Of a stretch of DNA of 64,000 bases, positions 24,750-36,400 are shown piece by piece (the first letter of the stretch is position 1; the number at the start of each line of letters is the position of its first letter). The translations under genes and the position numbers were made by a program. The stretch is from Micromonospora sp. WMMD1082 (GTDB lineage: Bacteria; Actinomycetota; Actinomycetes; Mycobacteriales; Micromonosporaceae), in the NCBI RefSeq assembly GCF_029626175.1, contig NZ_JARUBM010000002.1, positions 3,179,001-3,243,000 of the forward strand, in the 5' to 3' direction. The notes under the pieces are model-generated. The model worked only from the letters and a program-made list of their open reading frames with translations, ran no database searches and had not been told where the DNA came from.

Positions 24750-25700
24750 TCACCTCCCGCCTCGGAGCAGTGTTCTAGCCCAGCCGAAGTAGGCATTGCT
24801 CACCTGAGTGCGTTCTGGTTCAGGTAGGGCTGAGTAGCCCCCGAAGCCGCTGCTCCACTCGTTGACGATCGGACCGCTATCGCTTAGGAGCCAGTCTACT
24901 TGTAGGCACGATGCGTTGAGGCTTTCGGCGATGCGAACCGTTGCTGCGTTGATGCCTGTGTCTGGCGCTCCGAGTGTGCTGTCTCCGCCCTGACTGATGT
25001 TGGAGAGGTAACGTCCTTGGGGTGGCCGGCGATGCTGTGTCGCAACGACCTGTTTGTTGATGACGTAGGCCCTTAGGTCGCCGAAGTTGGGGATGAATTC
25101 TTGCACAATGTAGCCCATGCCGGTCTGGGTCGTTACGTCGAGGGTTGTGGACAACTGCTCGATGGTGTTGACTTTTATTACTCCGAACCCCATGCCCATC
25201 TCCCGTGGCTTAACGATATATGGTCCCGGCCCGATTTTCTCCTCAATGAGCGGGATTGCTGTGCGGGCGTAGCGACCAAAAGGAACGGCTACGGTAAGTG
25301 GTGCGGACAGCCCGAGTCGTGTAGCACGCTGGGCGATGGCGAGCTTGTCTGTTGTCAGGTGTTCCGCTTCTACGAATGAGTGGTTCAGGAGAATCGAGTC
25401 ACTTTCCCGCACAGTGCGGCAAACCGCCTTAAGGTGGTGGGCGGTCTGCGGGTCCCAGCTAAAGTCGTCGACCTGAAAGAACTGCCTTGTTCGAAGTAGA
25501 TCCTTGCCTCGATGCCAGAGCTGCGGTTGACCCACGCAGCTCGGTGATAGCTCGTTGACCGGGATGGCGCGGAATTCAAATCCGGCTCTCTTTGCCGCCT
25601 CCGAAGAAGCGGCAAAGAAGTGCTCTGTAGCTCTGGCAAGGTAGGCCGGGTCGAAATCGTCGGTTCGATAGATGACGCTGAGCGTTGGTTTGGTGGTCAT
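24750..25700 (-). CDS. ATP-grasp ligase (RimK/glutathione-synthetase-like)
   Basis: This 316-aa ATP-grasp enzyme shows GPYIVKPREMGMGFGVIKV (ATP-binding Lys and loop), YIVQEFIPNFGDLRAYVIN, VVATQHRRPPQGRYLSNI and SCLQVDWLLSDSGPIVNEWS, the last with the Mg2+-binding Asp/Asn. Such enzymes couple a carboxylate to an amine through an acyl phosphate, often tailoring peptides. The ATG at 25700 has AGGGA seven bases upstream; the 40-codon extension to 25820 is not protein-like. It follows the IMP dehydrogenase gene and shares its more T-rich codon use, unlike the GC-rich flanks. Confidence 0.8.
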   Translation of the reverse strand: MTTKPTLSVIYRTDDFDPAYLARATEHFFAASSEAAKRAGFEFRAIPVNELSPSCVGQPQLWHRGKDLLRTRQFFQVDDFSWDPQTAHHLKAVCRTVRESDSILLNHSFVEAEHLTTDKLAIAQRATRLGLSAPLTVAVPFGRYARTAIPLIEEKIGPGPYIVKPREMGMGFGVIKVNTIEQLSTTLDVTTQTGMGYIVQEFIPNFGDLRAYVINKQVVATQHRRPPQGRYLSNISQGGDSTLGAPDTGINAATVRIAESLNASCLQVDWLLSDSGPIVNEWSSGFGGYSALPEPERTQVSNAYFGWARTLLRGGR

Positions 25701-25829
25701 CACTTTGTCCCTGGCCCTGTGAATGGCCATCTCGGTTCCCGATTTTGTGTCGGAGGTGCAGAGAACGGTACGCCGCCGCCTTGGTGCGGGTCCCTTTTCG
25801 GCCTGCGGCGGTCTCGCCATCTCCTGTGG

Positions 25830-27332
25830 CTACTGGCCCGGGTCGCTTGGGCGGTCGCGTAGATGAATCTCAGACATATTTTGAAGGTAGCTTTGATGTG
25901 ATACGGGAACCAGCACTGCACTCTCATGGAAGTCGCGGAGGGTCGTTGAGCCGCAGCTGATCATCGTTGCCTTGAGCTTGGTGATAGTCATCGCGACGTT
26001 GTCGTACATGCTGCCCGCGTAGGGAACGTATCCGTCGACGCCTTCCTCGAAGACGAGGTGCTGCTCGCCGCCCTGGTCGTAGCGGGACCAGTTGCGGGCA
26101 CGCTGGGAGCCTTCGCCCCAGTACTCCTTGAAGAGTTGGCCTTTGACTCGAACGAGGTTGGTGGGGCTTTCCGCGAATCGGGCGAAGTAGCGGCCGAGCA
26201 TGATGAAGTCTGTGCCCAGCGCAAACGCGATTGCCATGTGGTAGTCGCTCAGCAGGCCGCCATCGCAACAGATCGGGATGTAGACGCCGGTTTCTTGGGC
26301 GTATGCGTCGCGTTCGGCTACGACGTCTATCAGGGCTGATGCCTGGCCTCTGCCGATTCCTTTCTGGTCTCGGGTGATGCAGATGGAGCCACCGCCGATG
26401 CCGACTTTGATGAAGTCGGCGCCTGCGTCGGCGAGGTAGCGGAAGGCTCGACCGTCGACGACGTTGCCGGCTCCGATCGGGGTTCGGTCTCCGAACTCGC
26501 CTTTGACGTAGTGGAGCGTGTTGCGTTGCCAGACGGAGTATCCGTCGGAGGAGTCGATGCACAGGACGTCAGCCCCGGCTTGTATGAGGGCCGGCACGCG
26601 CTCTTTGTAGTCGCGGGTGTTGATTCCTGCTCCGACCCTGAACCGCTTGCCGCTGTCGATGGTTTCATTCTGGAAGGTTTTGTGGAGTTCGTAGTCCCGG
26701 CGTAGGACGATGGACTCCAGACTCCCGTTGTCGGCGACTACAGGAAGTACGTCGAGGCGGTTGTCCCAGATCATGGAGTTTGCTTCGGACAGTGAGATCG
26801 AGGGGTCTGCGACGACGAGGGATTTGGTGGGCTGCATGCGCGATTCGACGAAGTCGTTGAGGTTGTGGCGCTTGGGGTGGAAGTCGCGGGTGGAGATGAG
26901 GCCGAGGAAGGTCCCGTGGGGGGTGCCGTCGTGGGTGACAACGGCGATGTCGCGCTCTGCTGCCCGTAGGAGTTCGGTGACGTCGCCGAGTGTCGCGGTG
27001 GGCGTGGTGTTGATGTCGCTGTGTCGGAACCCGGCTTTGTGTTTTTTGACCTTGCTGACCATCTCCGCCTGGCCGGCCGTGGGTTGGTTGTGGTGGATGA
27101 AGCCGAGTCCTCCGCACTGGGCAAGCGAGATCGTCATGCGGGGTGAGGAGACCGCTCCCATGATGGCGCTGACGAGGGGCACGGCGATCCGGATTGGCGA
27201 TTGTTCGCCGAGGCGGTGCCGTACGAGCGGTGCGCTGAGGTCGACATTCCCGGGTGTGCAGTCCTCGGTCGTGAGGTTCGGAATGAGCAAGTATTCGTTG
27301 AGCGTCCGGGAGGTTTCGTCGAGGATTTTCAC
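25830..27332 (-). CDS. IMP dehydrogenase, Tritrichomonas-like type
   Basis: This 500-aa protein spans a full IMPDH: barrel start ([20 protein letters not shown]), a CBS pair at about residues 95-215, then the catalytic half. The catalytic Cys318 is in [19 protein letters not shown]; the mobile flap has Arg417-Tyr418 in [18 protein letters not shown] and [12 protein letters not shown] also match. Length and spacing follow the protozoan Tritrichomonas foetus enzyme (Cys319, Arg418-Tyr419) rather than the usual bacterial GuaB. It converts IMP to XMP. Its place in an NRPS region suggests resistance to an IMPDH inhibitor or a dedicated purine step. The GTG at 27332 has AAGGAG five bases upstream. 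Confidence 0.85.
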   Translation of the reverse strand: MKILDETSRTLNEYLLIPNLTTEDCTPGNVDLSAPLVRHRLGEQSPIRIAVPLVSAIMGAVSSPRMTISLAQCGGLGFIHHNQPTAGQAEMVSKVKKHKAGFRHSDINTTPTATLGDVTELLRAAERDIAVVTHDGTPHGTFLGLISTRDFHPKRHNLNDFVESRMQPTKSLVVADPSISLSEANSMIWDNRLDVLPVVADNGSLESIVLRRDYELHKTFQNETIDSGKRFRVGAGINTRDYKERVPALIQAGADVLCIDSSDGYSVWQRNTLHYVKGEFGDRTPIGAGNVVDGRAFRYLADAGADFIKVGIGGGSICITRDQKGIGRGQASALIDVVAERDAYAQETGVYIPICCDGGLLSDYHMAIAFALGTDFIMLGRYFARFAESPTNLVRVKGQLFKEYWGEGSQRARNWSRYDQGGEQHLVFEEGVDGYVPYAGSMYDNVAMTITKLKATMISCGSTTLRDFHESAVLVPVSHQSYLQNMSEIHLRDRPSDPGQ

Positions 27333-27595
27333 GCGTTCTCCTTGCTCCGCGAGCTATGTGTGTTGGCGGTTGCGGAAGGTTATCAGTCGGACGCCGGTGG
27401 ACCGCTGATTGTCCGAGGGTGTTGATGTCACCGCCTGTCGTGCCAGGACGGACGGGGCGAAGCCTCTGCTAATGACATAGTCGAACTGGCACCGCCGGCC
27501 CGTCCCTCCCGGTTCGTTGGGGCTGTTGCCGCACCCGCTGGCTGGCGGTGCTCCCTGCCGTTGGGTGGAGGATCAGACAGGTGAACGCTGCCGGA
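27333..27595. other. intergenic region, no gene seen
   Basis: About 260 bp separates the TauD-like gene from the IMP dehydrogenase gene on the same strand. It is long enough for a separate promoter for the IMPDH/ATP-grasp pair. No clear repeat or hairpin was recognised. Confidence 0.3.
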
Positions 27596-28564
27596 CTACT
27601 CCTGAAGCGCGGCGAGGGGTTCGCCGGCGATGATCTCGGAGGTGAAGCCATCGGGGCCGCTGGGGCGGTCGCCGAGGACCGTCACCCGGTACATCGTGCG
27701 TCGTGCGTCGAGGTGGGACAGGTCGGTGGCGGCGAGGTGGGCGGTTGCGCGGTTGTCCCAGATGGCGATGCTGCCGGGCTGCCAGCTGAATCGGACGGTG
27801 TACTCGGGGCGGATGATCTGGGCGAAGAGCAGGTCGAGCAGCTTGCTGCTCTCGGCCGGGCTGAGCCCGGGGATCCGGCTGACGGAGGCGGGGTGGACGA
27901 ACAGTGCTCGCTCGCCGGTTTCGGGGTGTACCCGGACCACGGGGTGGAGTGAGACTTGGGGGTCGTCGCGGTTCATCTTTCTGATCGCGATGTCCTCGGG
28001 GTCGGCGGGGTGGATCTGGCAGCCGGCGAAGAAGGTGTGTTCGGCGCGGAGTCCGTCGATGAGGGTGCGTAGCGGCTCGGAGAGGCCGTTGTAGGCGGCG
28101 ACGAGGTTGGTCCACTGGGTGTCGCCTCCGAAGGGTGGGACCGTTTCGGCGCGCAGGATCGAGATGGCTGGCGGGTTCACCGCGGGGGTGAGGTCGGTGT
28201 GCCAGCCTGCGGTGTAGGTGGTCCACTTCTGGCGGTACCGCTCTTCGAAGTCGCGTCCGTACCGTGCGTCCTCGGCGTCGGGGTCGATGGTGAGGATCTG
28301 TGGGAAGCCGTCGGGGTGAGCGCCGTGCTTGTTGCCGGGGCGGCGGGTGAGTTCGCCGAACCGGCGGGCGAAGGCGATGTGTTCGGCGTGGGTCAGTTGC
28401 TGGTCGCGGAGGAAGATCACCTTGTGGGTGAGCAGTGCCGCACGGATGGTCGAGATGACGTCGTCGGTCAGCGGCCGGGAGAGGTCGATGCCGTGGATCT
28501 CGGCGCCGATATGGCCGGCGATCTGGCGGACGGTGATCCGGTCGGGGAGGGTCTGTTTCGTCAC
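27596..28564 (-). CDS. TauD/TfdA-family Fe(II)/2-oxoglutarate dioxygenase
   Basis: This 322-aa protein carries the iron facial triad in GWHTDLTPAVNPP (HxD) and NRATAHLAATDLS (distal His), with the 2-oxoglutarate-binding Arg in ARRTMYRVTVLGD. N-terminal GAEIHGIDLSRPLTDDVI and GGDTQWTNLVAAYNGLSEPL are standard. Within NRPS clusters this family hydroxylates amino acids, often at the beta carbon. It is paralogous to the enzyme at 38391-39374, so two positions or two residues may be oxidised. Its GTG overlaps the stop of the amidotransferase gene (GTGA), placing it in the NRPS operon. Confidence 0.9.
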   Translation of the reverse strand: MTKQTLPDRITVRQIAGHIGAEIHGIDLSRPLTDDVISTIRAALLTHKVIFLRDQQLTHAEHIAFARRFGELTRRPGNKHGAHPDGFPQILTIDPDAEDARYGRDFEERYRQKWTTYTAGWHTDLTPAVNPPAISILRAETVPPFGGDTQWTNLVAAYNGLSEPLRTLIDGLRAEHTFFAGCQIHPADPEDIAIRKMNRDDPQVSLHPVVRVHPETGERALFVHPASVSRIPGLSPAESSKLLDLLFAQIIRPEYTVRFSWQPGSIAIWDNRATAHLAATDLSHLDARRTMYRVTVLGDRPSGPDGFTSEIIAGEPLAALQE

Positions 28565-30465
28565 CGTGGTGTCCTTTCGTCGGGCTCTTGGCCGCGGGTA
28601 TGCGTCGGGCTGATGTGTGGTGGTTGGCGAGGCCGTGTTCGGTAGCTCGTCGTCGGCTGTGGGCTGGCGGGGCCGGGGTGGAGCCGCTGGAGTTTGTGGT
28701 GCCATCTCCAGGTGGTTAGTAGCAGCCACAGCGTCTTGGTCGGGAGGACGGACAGCCTGTCGCCGGGCGGCAGGGTGAACAGGTGGTTGACGAGCGGGTC
28801 GGCCCGCAGGTCGGCGGCGTGGAGGCGGACGAGCGCGGCGAGACTCCGATGCAGCATGGCCGGTTCGGGGTGGGGGAAGACCTGCTTCGGCCGTGCCAGC
28901 AGCGCGGCGGGGAGCGTTGCGGCGAGTGCGGCGCGCAGGACTGCTTTGCCTTGCCGGGTGCGGCGGTTGACGTGGTGCTCGAACGGCAGCGTGAAGCACC
29001 ACTCGACGAGGTGGTGGTCGAGGTACGGCAGGCGGCTTTCCACTCCGGAGCGCATGCTGAGGCGGTCCTCGAACTGCACGACCCGGTTGAGTTGGGTGTG
29101 CACGAGCAGCCGATGCGCGCGTTCCAGCGGGGCGCCGGGTAGGCCGGCGTGGAAGTCGAGGACGCGCTCGTGCATCGGGGCGCGGTGGGCGAGGACCTCG
29201 GGGGTGAGCCCGGTGGTCTGCCGGGAACCGGGCAGGGAGTTGATGGTGGTGGCAGACGGCTGGCCTATGTCGAGGACGTGGTTGACGAAGGCGGGCAGGG
29301 CGACGTAGCCGGCCATGGTTTCGTCCGCACCTTGTCCGTTGAGTACGACCTTGAGTCCGAGGTTTCGGACCATCCGGTAGTTGTGCGCGATGCTGACGTG
29401 CCGGACGTCGTCGCCGATCGCCGCGAGGTCGCAGACCGTGTCGACGTCGTCGAGTGTGACCGTGCTCGGGCGGGCGCCGATGCGGTGGGTGATTCGGCCG
29501 GTGTGCGCGGCGAGCAGCTTGCTGAAGCGCAAATCGGCGTCGCCGGTGTCGCGATCCCGCCGGCACCCTCCGATGAGGTGGGTGAGGGTGATGGCGGTGA
29601 GCGGGCCGGTGGCTGCGGCGGTGGCGGTGGCGGTGATGGCGCTGGAGTCCAGCCCGCCGCTGAGGAAGACGGCGATCGGGACGTCCGCCACGAGCATGCT
29701 AGTCACACTGCGCTGGAACAGGCGGCCCAGTTCAGTGAACGCCGCTGGGGCCTCGGCCAGACGTCGTCCGGCGGACGGGGTGGGGAGCTGCCAGTACGCG
29801 TGGGCGGTTTCGGATCCCTGGTGATCGAGGGTGAGGTGGGTGGCGGGCGGTAGGGCGTGGACCTGGTCGACCAGGGTGAGCCGCCGGTCGACTTGGAGCG
29901 TGGACGAGCACAGCAGGTGCGAGTAGAAGGCGTCCAGGTTCGGCCGGCGCGGTACCTGTGGGCAGCGCAGGAGAGCTTCGACCTCGGAGGCGAAGACGAG
30001 GAACCCGTTGCCGCGGTGGTAGTACAGCGGCTTCACGCCGAGCCGGTCCCGCACGAGGTGCAGTTGCCGGGCGCGGTCGTCCCAGAGCGCGAAGGCGAAC
30101 ATGCCGTCGAACCGGTCGAGGGCGGCAGGCCCCCACTGCTGCCACGCGCGTAGGACGACTTCGGTGTCGGTGCCGGACTGGAAGCGGTACTGACGTTGTA
30201 GGTGGCTGCGCAGGTCGGCGAAGTTGTACAGCTCCCCGTTGTAGACGAGCGTCAGGTGGTCTCGGGTCATCGGCTGCGTGCCGTGCTCGGTCAGGTCGAG
30301 GATGCTCAGCCGCCGGTGTCCGAGCGTGATCTCGGGACGGTGCCAGACATTCCCGCCGTCCGGGCCGCGGTGGGCTAGGGCGGCGGTGACCGCCCGAATC
30401 TCGTCTCCGCCGGGCACGCTGCTGCCGCCGGAGACGAACCGAAGGACGCCCGCGATGCCGCACAC
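28561..30465 (-). CDS. asparagine-synthetase-like glutamine amidotransferase
   Basis: This 634-aa class II amidotransferase has the Cys2 nucleophile exposed in MCGIAGVLRF, glutaminase residues in HRGPDGG and VYNGELYNF, and the PP-loop SGGLDSSA with the downstream NGQGADETMAGY. Members make asparagine or, in natural-product clusters, amidate other carboxylates; the related beta-lactam synthetases show the fold can also close rings. The GTG at 30465 is 2 nt after the NRPS stop, and the gene overlaps the TauD-like gene downstream, so it belongs to the operon. The last ~35 residues are Pro/Arg-rich and beyond the usual fold. Confidence 0.9.
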   Translation of the reverse strand: MCGIAGVLRFVSGGSSVPGGDEIRAVTAALAHRGPDGGNVWHRPEITLGHRRLSILDLTEHGTQPMTRDHLTLVYNGELYNFADLRSHLQRQYRFQSGTDTEVVLRAWQQWGPAALDRFDGMFAFALWDDRARQLHLVRDRLGVKPLYYHRGNGFLVFASEVEALLRCPQVPRRPNLDAFYSHLLCSSTLQVDRRLTLVDQVHALPPATHLTLDHQGSETAHAYWQLPTPSAGRRLAEAPAAFTELGRLFQRSVTSMLVADVPIAVFLSGGLDSSAITATATAAATGPLTAITLTHLIGGCRRDRDTGDADLRFSKLLAAHTGRITHRIGARPSTVTLDDVDTVCDLAAIGDDVRHVSIAHNYRMVRNLGLKVVLNGQGADETMAGYVALPAFVNHVLDIGQPSATTINSLPGSRQTTGLTPEVLAHRAPMHERVLDFHAGLPGAPLERAHRLLVHTQLNRVVQFEDRLSMRSGVESRLPYLDHHLVEWCFTLPFEHHVNRRTRQGKAVLRAALAATLPAALLARPKQVFPHPEPAMLHRSLAALVRLHAADLRADPLVNHLFTLPPGDRLSVLPTKTLWLLLTTWRWHHKLQRLHPGPASPQPTTSYRTRPRQPPHISPTHTRGQEPDERTPR

Positions 30466-30467
30466 GC

Positions 30468-33400
30468 CTACCGCCCCTCGCCGTGCGGATCCCGCAACGG
30501 CGCGCGCAGGTGCTCCTCGATCTTCTTGAGCCCGGGGCCGGTGAGCATCGTCTGGTGGTCACCGGGCACGACTTCGACGTTGACGCACATCCGGGCCAGG
30601 TCCTGCCAACCGGCGAGGGCCTCCATCTGGCGGGCAGCGGTCTGCGCGGACAGGATCAGCAGGAGGTTGTGCACTGATCCCTCCGGCCGCCAGGCGGTCA
30701 GCGCGGCGTGGTTGCGCACGATGATGTCCAACCGCTGTTGAGCGAGCGTGTGCTCCGGCTCCGGACCGGTCAGACCGAGCTGTTCGGCCAGCACCTGAGC
30801 CCGCGCCAGCGGCGGCAGATTCCTGGTCGTGTCGACGGCGGTCACCAGCGTCGAGGGGTTGAGGTGAGGGGTGAGCCCGCTCACCTGCGCCACCAGCGCG
30901 GCGGCGTCGCCGGCCCGGTCGAATGGCACGACGGGGTCCAACAGCGTCAGCCGTACGCTCTGGCCGTCCTGCTCTAGCTGGCGGGCGATCTCGTAGGCGA
31001 TCACGGCCCCGAACGACCATCCGGTCAGCCGGTATGGGCCGGCTGGTTGCACCGAGTGGATCCGGTCGAGGTACGCCGCCGCCAGCATGGGGATGTCTGG
31101 GGCGTTGTCGTCGCGGTCGTACGGCAGGCCGTAGCAGTTCTGCTGCGGCGCCAGCGTGCGGGCAAGCGGGGCGTACCAGTCGACGGCGCCCCCGATCGGG
31201 TGTACCAGCCAGTGCGGTTGGGCGCTGGCGTCGTACCACCGGTCGGTCAGCGGTACCGCTCGGGCGGTGTGTTCGAGGGAGGCGACGAAGCGGTCGGCGA
31301 CGGATTCGATGGTGTCGGCCCACACGCCCTCGTCGTAGCTGAACCGCGCCTGAAGCGTGCCCCGATCAACCGCGAAGGTGATATGCAGCGGTGTCGGCAG
31401 GACGTTGCTCGGACTGATGGCCTGGCCCGTATCCAGCGGGGAGGAACGCAGGACGCCGCGACCGTTGACGCTCGCGGCCTGCCCGAGATAGTTGACGGTG
31501 ATTCTCGGTAGGTCGAGCTTGCTGACCAGCGTGCCCAAGGAACTGTCGGGTTCGAGGTAGCGTGCCCGCCCGAACGTGGCCCCGCCTGCGGGTACCTGCG
31601 CCAGTTGTTGGCCGAACGCGGCGGCCCAGGCGAGCAGACCGTCGCGCTGTGGCGGGGACAGCAGGACCGGGTACAGGTTCGTGAGCCAGCCGACGACGCC
31701 ATCGGCCGGAAGATCACCATCTCGACCGTGCCTTTCGACGAAGGTGTACAGACCTGGCCGATCTGATAGCGGCCCGAGTGCCTGGGCGAGCGCGGCGAGC
31801 AGGATCGACTCGGTGGTCGAGGAGTACAGGCGCGGCGCGTCGTGCAGGAGGTGACGGGTCGCGTGCGGAGTCAACCTCCGGCTGGCGTGCCGCAACTGCC
31901 CTACCGGTACGGGTTCGGCTAGCCGATCGGCCCCGCCGGTGGGCTTAGGCTGGTCGAGCAGGCCCCGCCAGTAGCCGAGTTCCGTATCGCTGGGCGCCGC
32001 CGCCGGGGACAGCTCGGGCAAACCCGGTGCGGGCTGGTCGGGCAGTCGTTCGCCGAGGGCCAGCCGCCGGCACGCCGATTCGATGTCCTCGCCGAGGATG
32101 TCCCAGGACACGGAGTCGACGATCAGGTGATGTGCGACCAGGTACAACCATCGCTGCGGGCTGCCCGGCATGGTGAACACCACGATCCGGAACAGCGGAC
32201 CGTGCTCGATGTTGAGGGACCGTTGCAGCTCGTTGAGTTCCTGCGCAAGGAGTTGCTCGGCAGGACCGGACAGCACCCGCTGTTCGACGCGGACGGGATC
32301 GTCGTCCAGGAACGCTGCCCAAGTGCGACCGTCGCGGCGGAACCGGGTCCGGAAGGCGTCGTGGCGTGCGATGGTCCAGGCCAGAGCCTCCAGCATCGCC
32401 GGCTGCGGGGTGTCTGGAGCGATCTGGTACAGCCTGGCCTGGTTGAAGTGGTGCGGGTTGGCGAACCGCTGGGCGAAGAACCAGCCTTGGATCGGGGTGA
32501 GGCCGATCGCCGTGCCCGGCAGTCGGCGTACCGCCGTCGTGCCGGCCGCCGCGCCAACCATCAGCGCTGCGATGGCGTTGACGGTGCGGGCCTGGAGCAC
32601 CTGCGCCGCAGTCAGGCGCATGCCGTGCGCGCGTGCCCTGGTAGCCAGACGGATGGCTTGAAGTGAGTCGCCGCCCAGGGCGAAGAAGTCGTCGCCGGGG
32701 CTCGCCGAGGTACCGAGCACGTCCCGCACGAGGGTGATCAGCCGGGCTTCCCGATCGGTGACGGCCCGCCCTGGTGGCGCCGACTCGGCGTGCTCGTGGG
32801 GCGGGGGAAGCCGGCTCGGATCAATCTTGCCGGTCGAGGTACGCGGAAGCTCGGGCAGCACCGTGTGCGAGGCGGGAACCATGTAGCTCGGCAGGCGGTC
32901 GGCCACCCAGCCCGGCAGCTGTGTCATCAGGTAGTCGGCCGGCTGATCGGAAGCGACGTAGGCCAGCAGCCGGCCGGGCCCGTCGCTGGGCTGCTGGAGG
33001 AGGACGAACGCGTCGTCGACCTGGGGGTGTCGGATGAGGCAGCGCCGTACCTCCCCGAGTTCGATGCGGTACCCGCGGAGCTTGACCTGTTCGTCCAGGC
33101 GGCCGAGGATCTCGAACTCGCCGCGGTGGTTCAGCCGGGCCCGGTCCCCGGTGCGGTACAGCCGCGTCCCGGCGAGCGGCCCGCCCTGGGCGATCACGAA
33201 CCGGTCCAGCGTCAGGCCGGGGCGCTGGTGGTAACCGGCGGCCACCCCGGCGCCGCCGATGTGCAGCTCGCCGGCGCCGCCGAGGGGCGCGAGCCTGCGC
33301 TGCAGGTCGAGCACGAACATGCTCGCGTTCGCGACCGGGCGCCCGACGCTGATGCGGCTGACGGCCGACTGCGTCTGCGGATCATACAGACGCGTCGCAG

Positions 33401-36400
33401 AGTTGAACGCGGTGGTTTCGGTGGGTCCGTACTCGTTGAGCAGGATCGCGTGTGGCAGATGGGCGGCGTGCCCGACTACTAGGTCCAGCGGGCAGGGCTC
33501 GCCACCGACCGCGACGAGACGCAGCGACCGTCCCCACCCGTCGGGGCCGCCGACGAGGTGCCGGTAGAACGAGGGCACCATGTTGAGGTGGGTGACCGCG
33601 TGCTGCTCGACCAGGTGTCGTAGCGCGTCGGGATCGCGGGTCTCGTCCTCGGACGGCGGGAACACCACCGTGCCGCCGAGCGCGAGGGTCCAGAAGATTA
33701 CCGAGGTGGCCACGTCGAAGATCGGTGGCAGGGTGACCAGGGTGCGCGGCGCCGCAGCGCCGACGAGTGCGGTGCGGGCCTGGATCGCGGCGGCGGCGTT
33801 GCCATGGGTGGCCAGGACCGCTTTCGGGGTGCCGGTCGAGCCGGAGGTGTAGACGAGGTACGCCGCCGATTGCGGGTCGACCTGCGGCCGGGCGGGTGCC
33901 GCGACGTGTTCGACGTCCGGCCGGTCGGCCACGATGAGGGGCACGTCGAGCCGCCGTAGACCGGCGGCCGTGGCCGCCGTGCAGACCAGCGCGACGGGTT
34001 GGGCGTCGGCGACGAGCAGGTCCACGCGGGCGGGCGGCTGTTGATCGTCAAGGCACAGGTACACCGCGCCTCGGCGCAGGACGGCCAGGCACGCGGCGAC
34101 CAACTCCGGCGATCTCGGTACGGCGATCGCCACGACCGCCCCCGCGCCCACCCCGTGTTCGGCGAGCTGTTGCTCCAGGTGCGTAGAGAGTTGGTCGAGG
34201 TCCTGGTACGTGACCTCCCGGTCGCCCTGCACCACAGCCGTCACATCGGGTTGCCGAGCGATGCTCGCGTCGGCACCGCCGTGCAGCGTGGGGTGCGCCA
34301 CCGCCACCTGCGCGCCGGTCCCGGCGCGCAGAATGGTGGCGGTCTGATCGGGACCGAGCAGGTCCAGCGCGTCAAGCCGCTGGTTCCAGCTCTCGATCAT
34401 CACGTCGAGGACGTGGCCGAAGTTCGTTAGCAGGGCCTGCGCCGTGGCCCGATCGAACAGCTCCTCGTCGTACTCCCACAACACCTGCATCCCGCCGTGC
34501 GACAGGCCGGACCCGGCCTCGGGCGGATGCGGCACGCACACGACGTTGAGATCGTTCTTCGCCGACCCGTTGTGCTCGATGACGAGTTCACCGCGCAGGT
34601 CGTCGACCTCGAACCGGGGTCGAGGGCTGTCGTGGAATGCGAACATCAGCGAGAACAGCGGATTGCGGGAGGCATCACGCGGTAGCCCCAGTCGGCGGAC
34701 GATTTCGACCAGCGGGAACTCCTGGTGGTCCTGCGCCTGCAAGATCGTCTGCATCGTGTCCGCGACGACCTGCACCACGGTCCGGTCTCCGGCGATGGAC
34801 AGACGCAGCGGCAGCGCGTTGACGAACATGCCCATCATCGGTGCCGTGTTCGGCAGGCGCCGGTTGGACAGCGCCGACCCGATCACCAGGTCGGCCTCGT
34901 CGGTGTGCCGCCAGACGAGGGACGCGAACGCGGCCAAGAACACCGCGAACCGGCTGACCTGATCCTGCGCGCAGAGGGCGTCCACGCTGGCGACGGTCGC
35001 TGCGGGTATCTCGGCGCGCAGGCAACTGCCACGGAAGGCTCGCCGCTGCGGCCGGGGTTGATCCGGTTGGAACGTCACGCCCTCGACCGGGCAGCCGTCG
35101 AGCGTGCGTTGCCAGAACCGGCCCTGCTGCGCGAAGTCCTCCGTCGTGGTCCACTCCTGGTACCAGCGGGCGTAGTCTCGATACTGGACCGGCAGCGGCG
35201 CGAGGTCGGGCTGCCTGCCCTCGACAGCGGTGCGGTAGACCTCCCGGATCTCCCGCAGCCACAGCACCGCCGACCAGCCGTCGTGCACGAAGTGATGCTC
35301 GACCTGCAACAGGCTGAACGACGTCGGCGACAGCCGGTACAGGTGCCAGCGCACCAGCGGCAGCGCGCTGACATCGAACCGGCGCCGGGTCTGCCGATCC
35401 ACCTCTGCGGCCAGAGCCGCGACGCCCAGCGCCTCACCGACATGGGTCAGGTCGACGACATCGACGCAGACCGGCCACGGCTCGTGGACAACCTGGACCG
35501 GCCCGTCCGGGCCGTCGTGAAAAGTTGTGCGCAGGATCTCGTGCCGCTCCACGATGGTCGACAGGGCGGCCTCCAGCGCGGGCACGTCCAACGGGCCGGT
35601 CAGCCGCAGTGAGCACTGCGCGTTGTAGGCCAAGCTGAGCGGCGCGAGCTGGTGCAGCACCCAGATCTGCTGTTGCTGGGCGCTCAAGGGCGCCGGACCG
35701 TGGCATTGCGGCGCGACGACCAGCGGCGGCCGGCTCCCGGGGACCGCGACCCGAACGTGGGCCGCGATCGCCCGAACGGTGGGGTCGGCGAACATGGCGC
35801 TGATCGGCACCTCGACGCCGTACCGGCTGGAGATCGTGGCCGCGATCTGGACGAACGCCAGGGAGTTCGCACCTACCTGCGTCAACGGCGTCACCACGCC
35901 GACCGCGGAGCGGCCCAGGATGTCGGCGACCTCGACGGCCAGTGACGACTCCAACGGGCTCGCCACCTCGTCAGCCGAGTCACCAGCCGACGCGACCGGC
36001 TCCGGCAGGCGCGACTCATCGACCTTCCCGGACGGGGTGCGCGGCAACTCGTCCACGACCACATACGCCGAGGGCTTCATGTAGGCGGGCAGCCGCTCAC
36101 TCAGGTAAGCGTCCAGACCGGCGGTGTCCCACCCCTCACGATCGCCGCCGCCCGGCTCGGCGACCAGGTAGGCCACGAGGACGACTCCGCGCCCGGCCGT
36201 GGCGGCGCGAACGTACGCCTGGACAACCCCAGAATGGGACATCAAGACCGTCTCGACGTGCCCGGCCTCGACGCGGTTACCGCCCACTTTGACCTGCCGG
36301 TCGACGCGGCCCAGAAACACGCACTCACCGCTGTCGGTCACCTCGACCAGGTCACCGGTGCGGTAAGCCCGCTGCCCGTCGATCTGGACGAACCGCTGCG

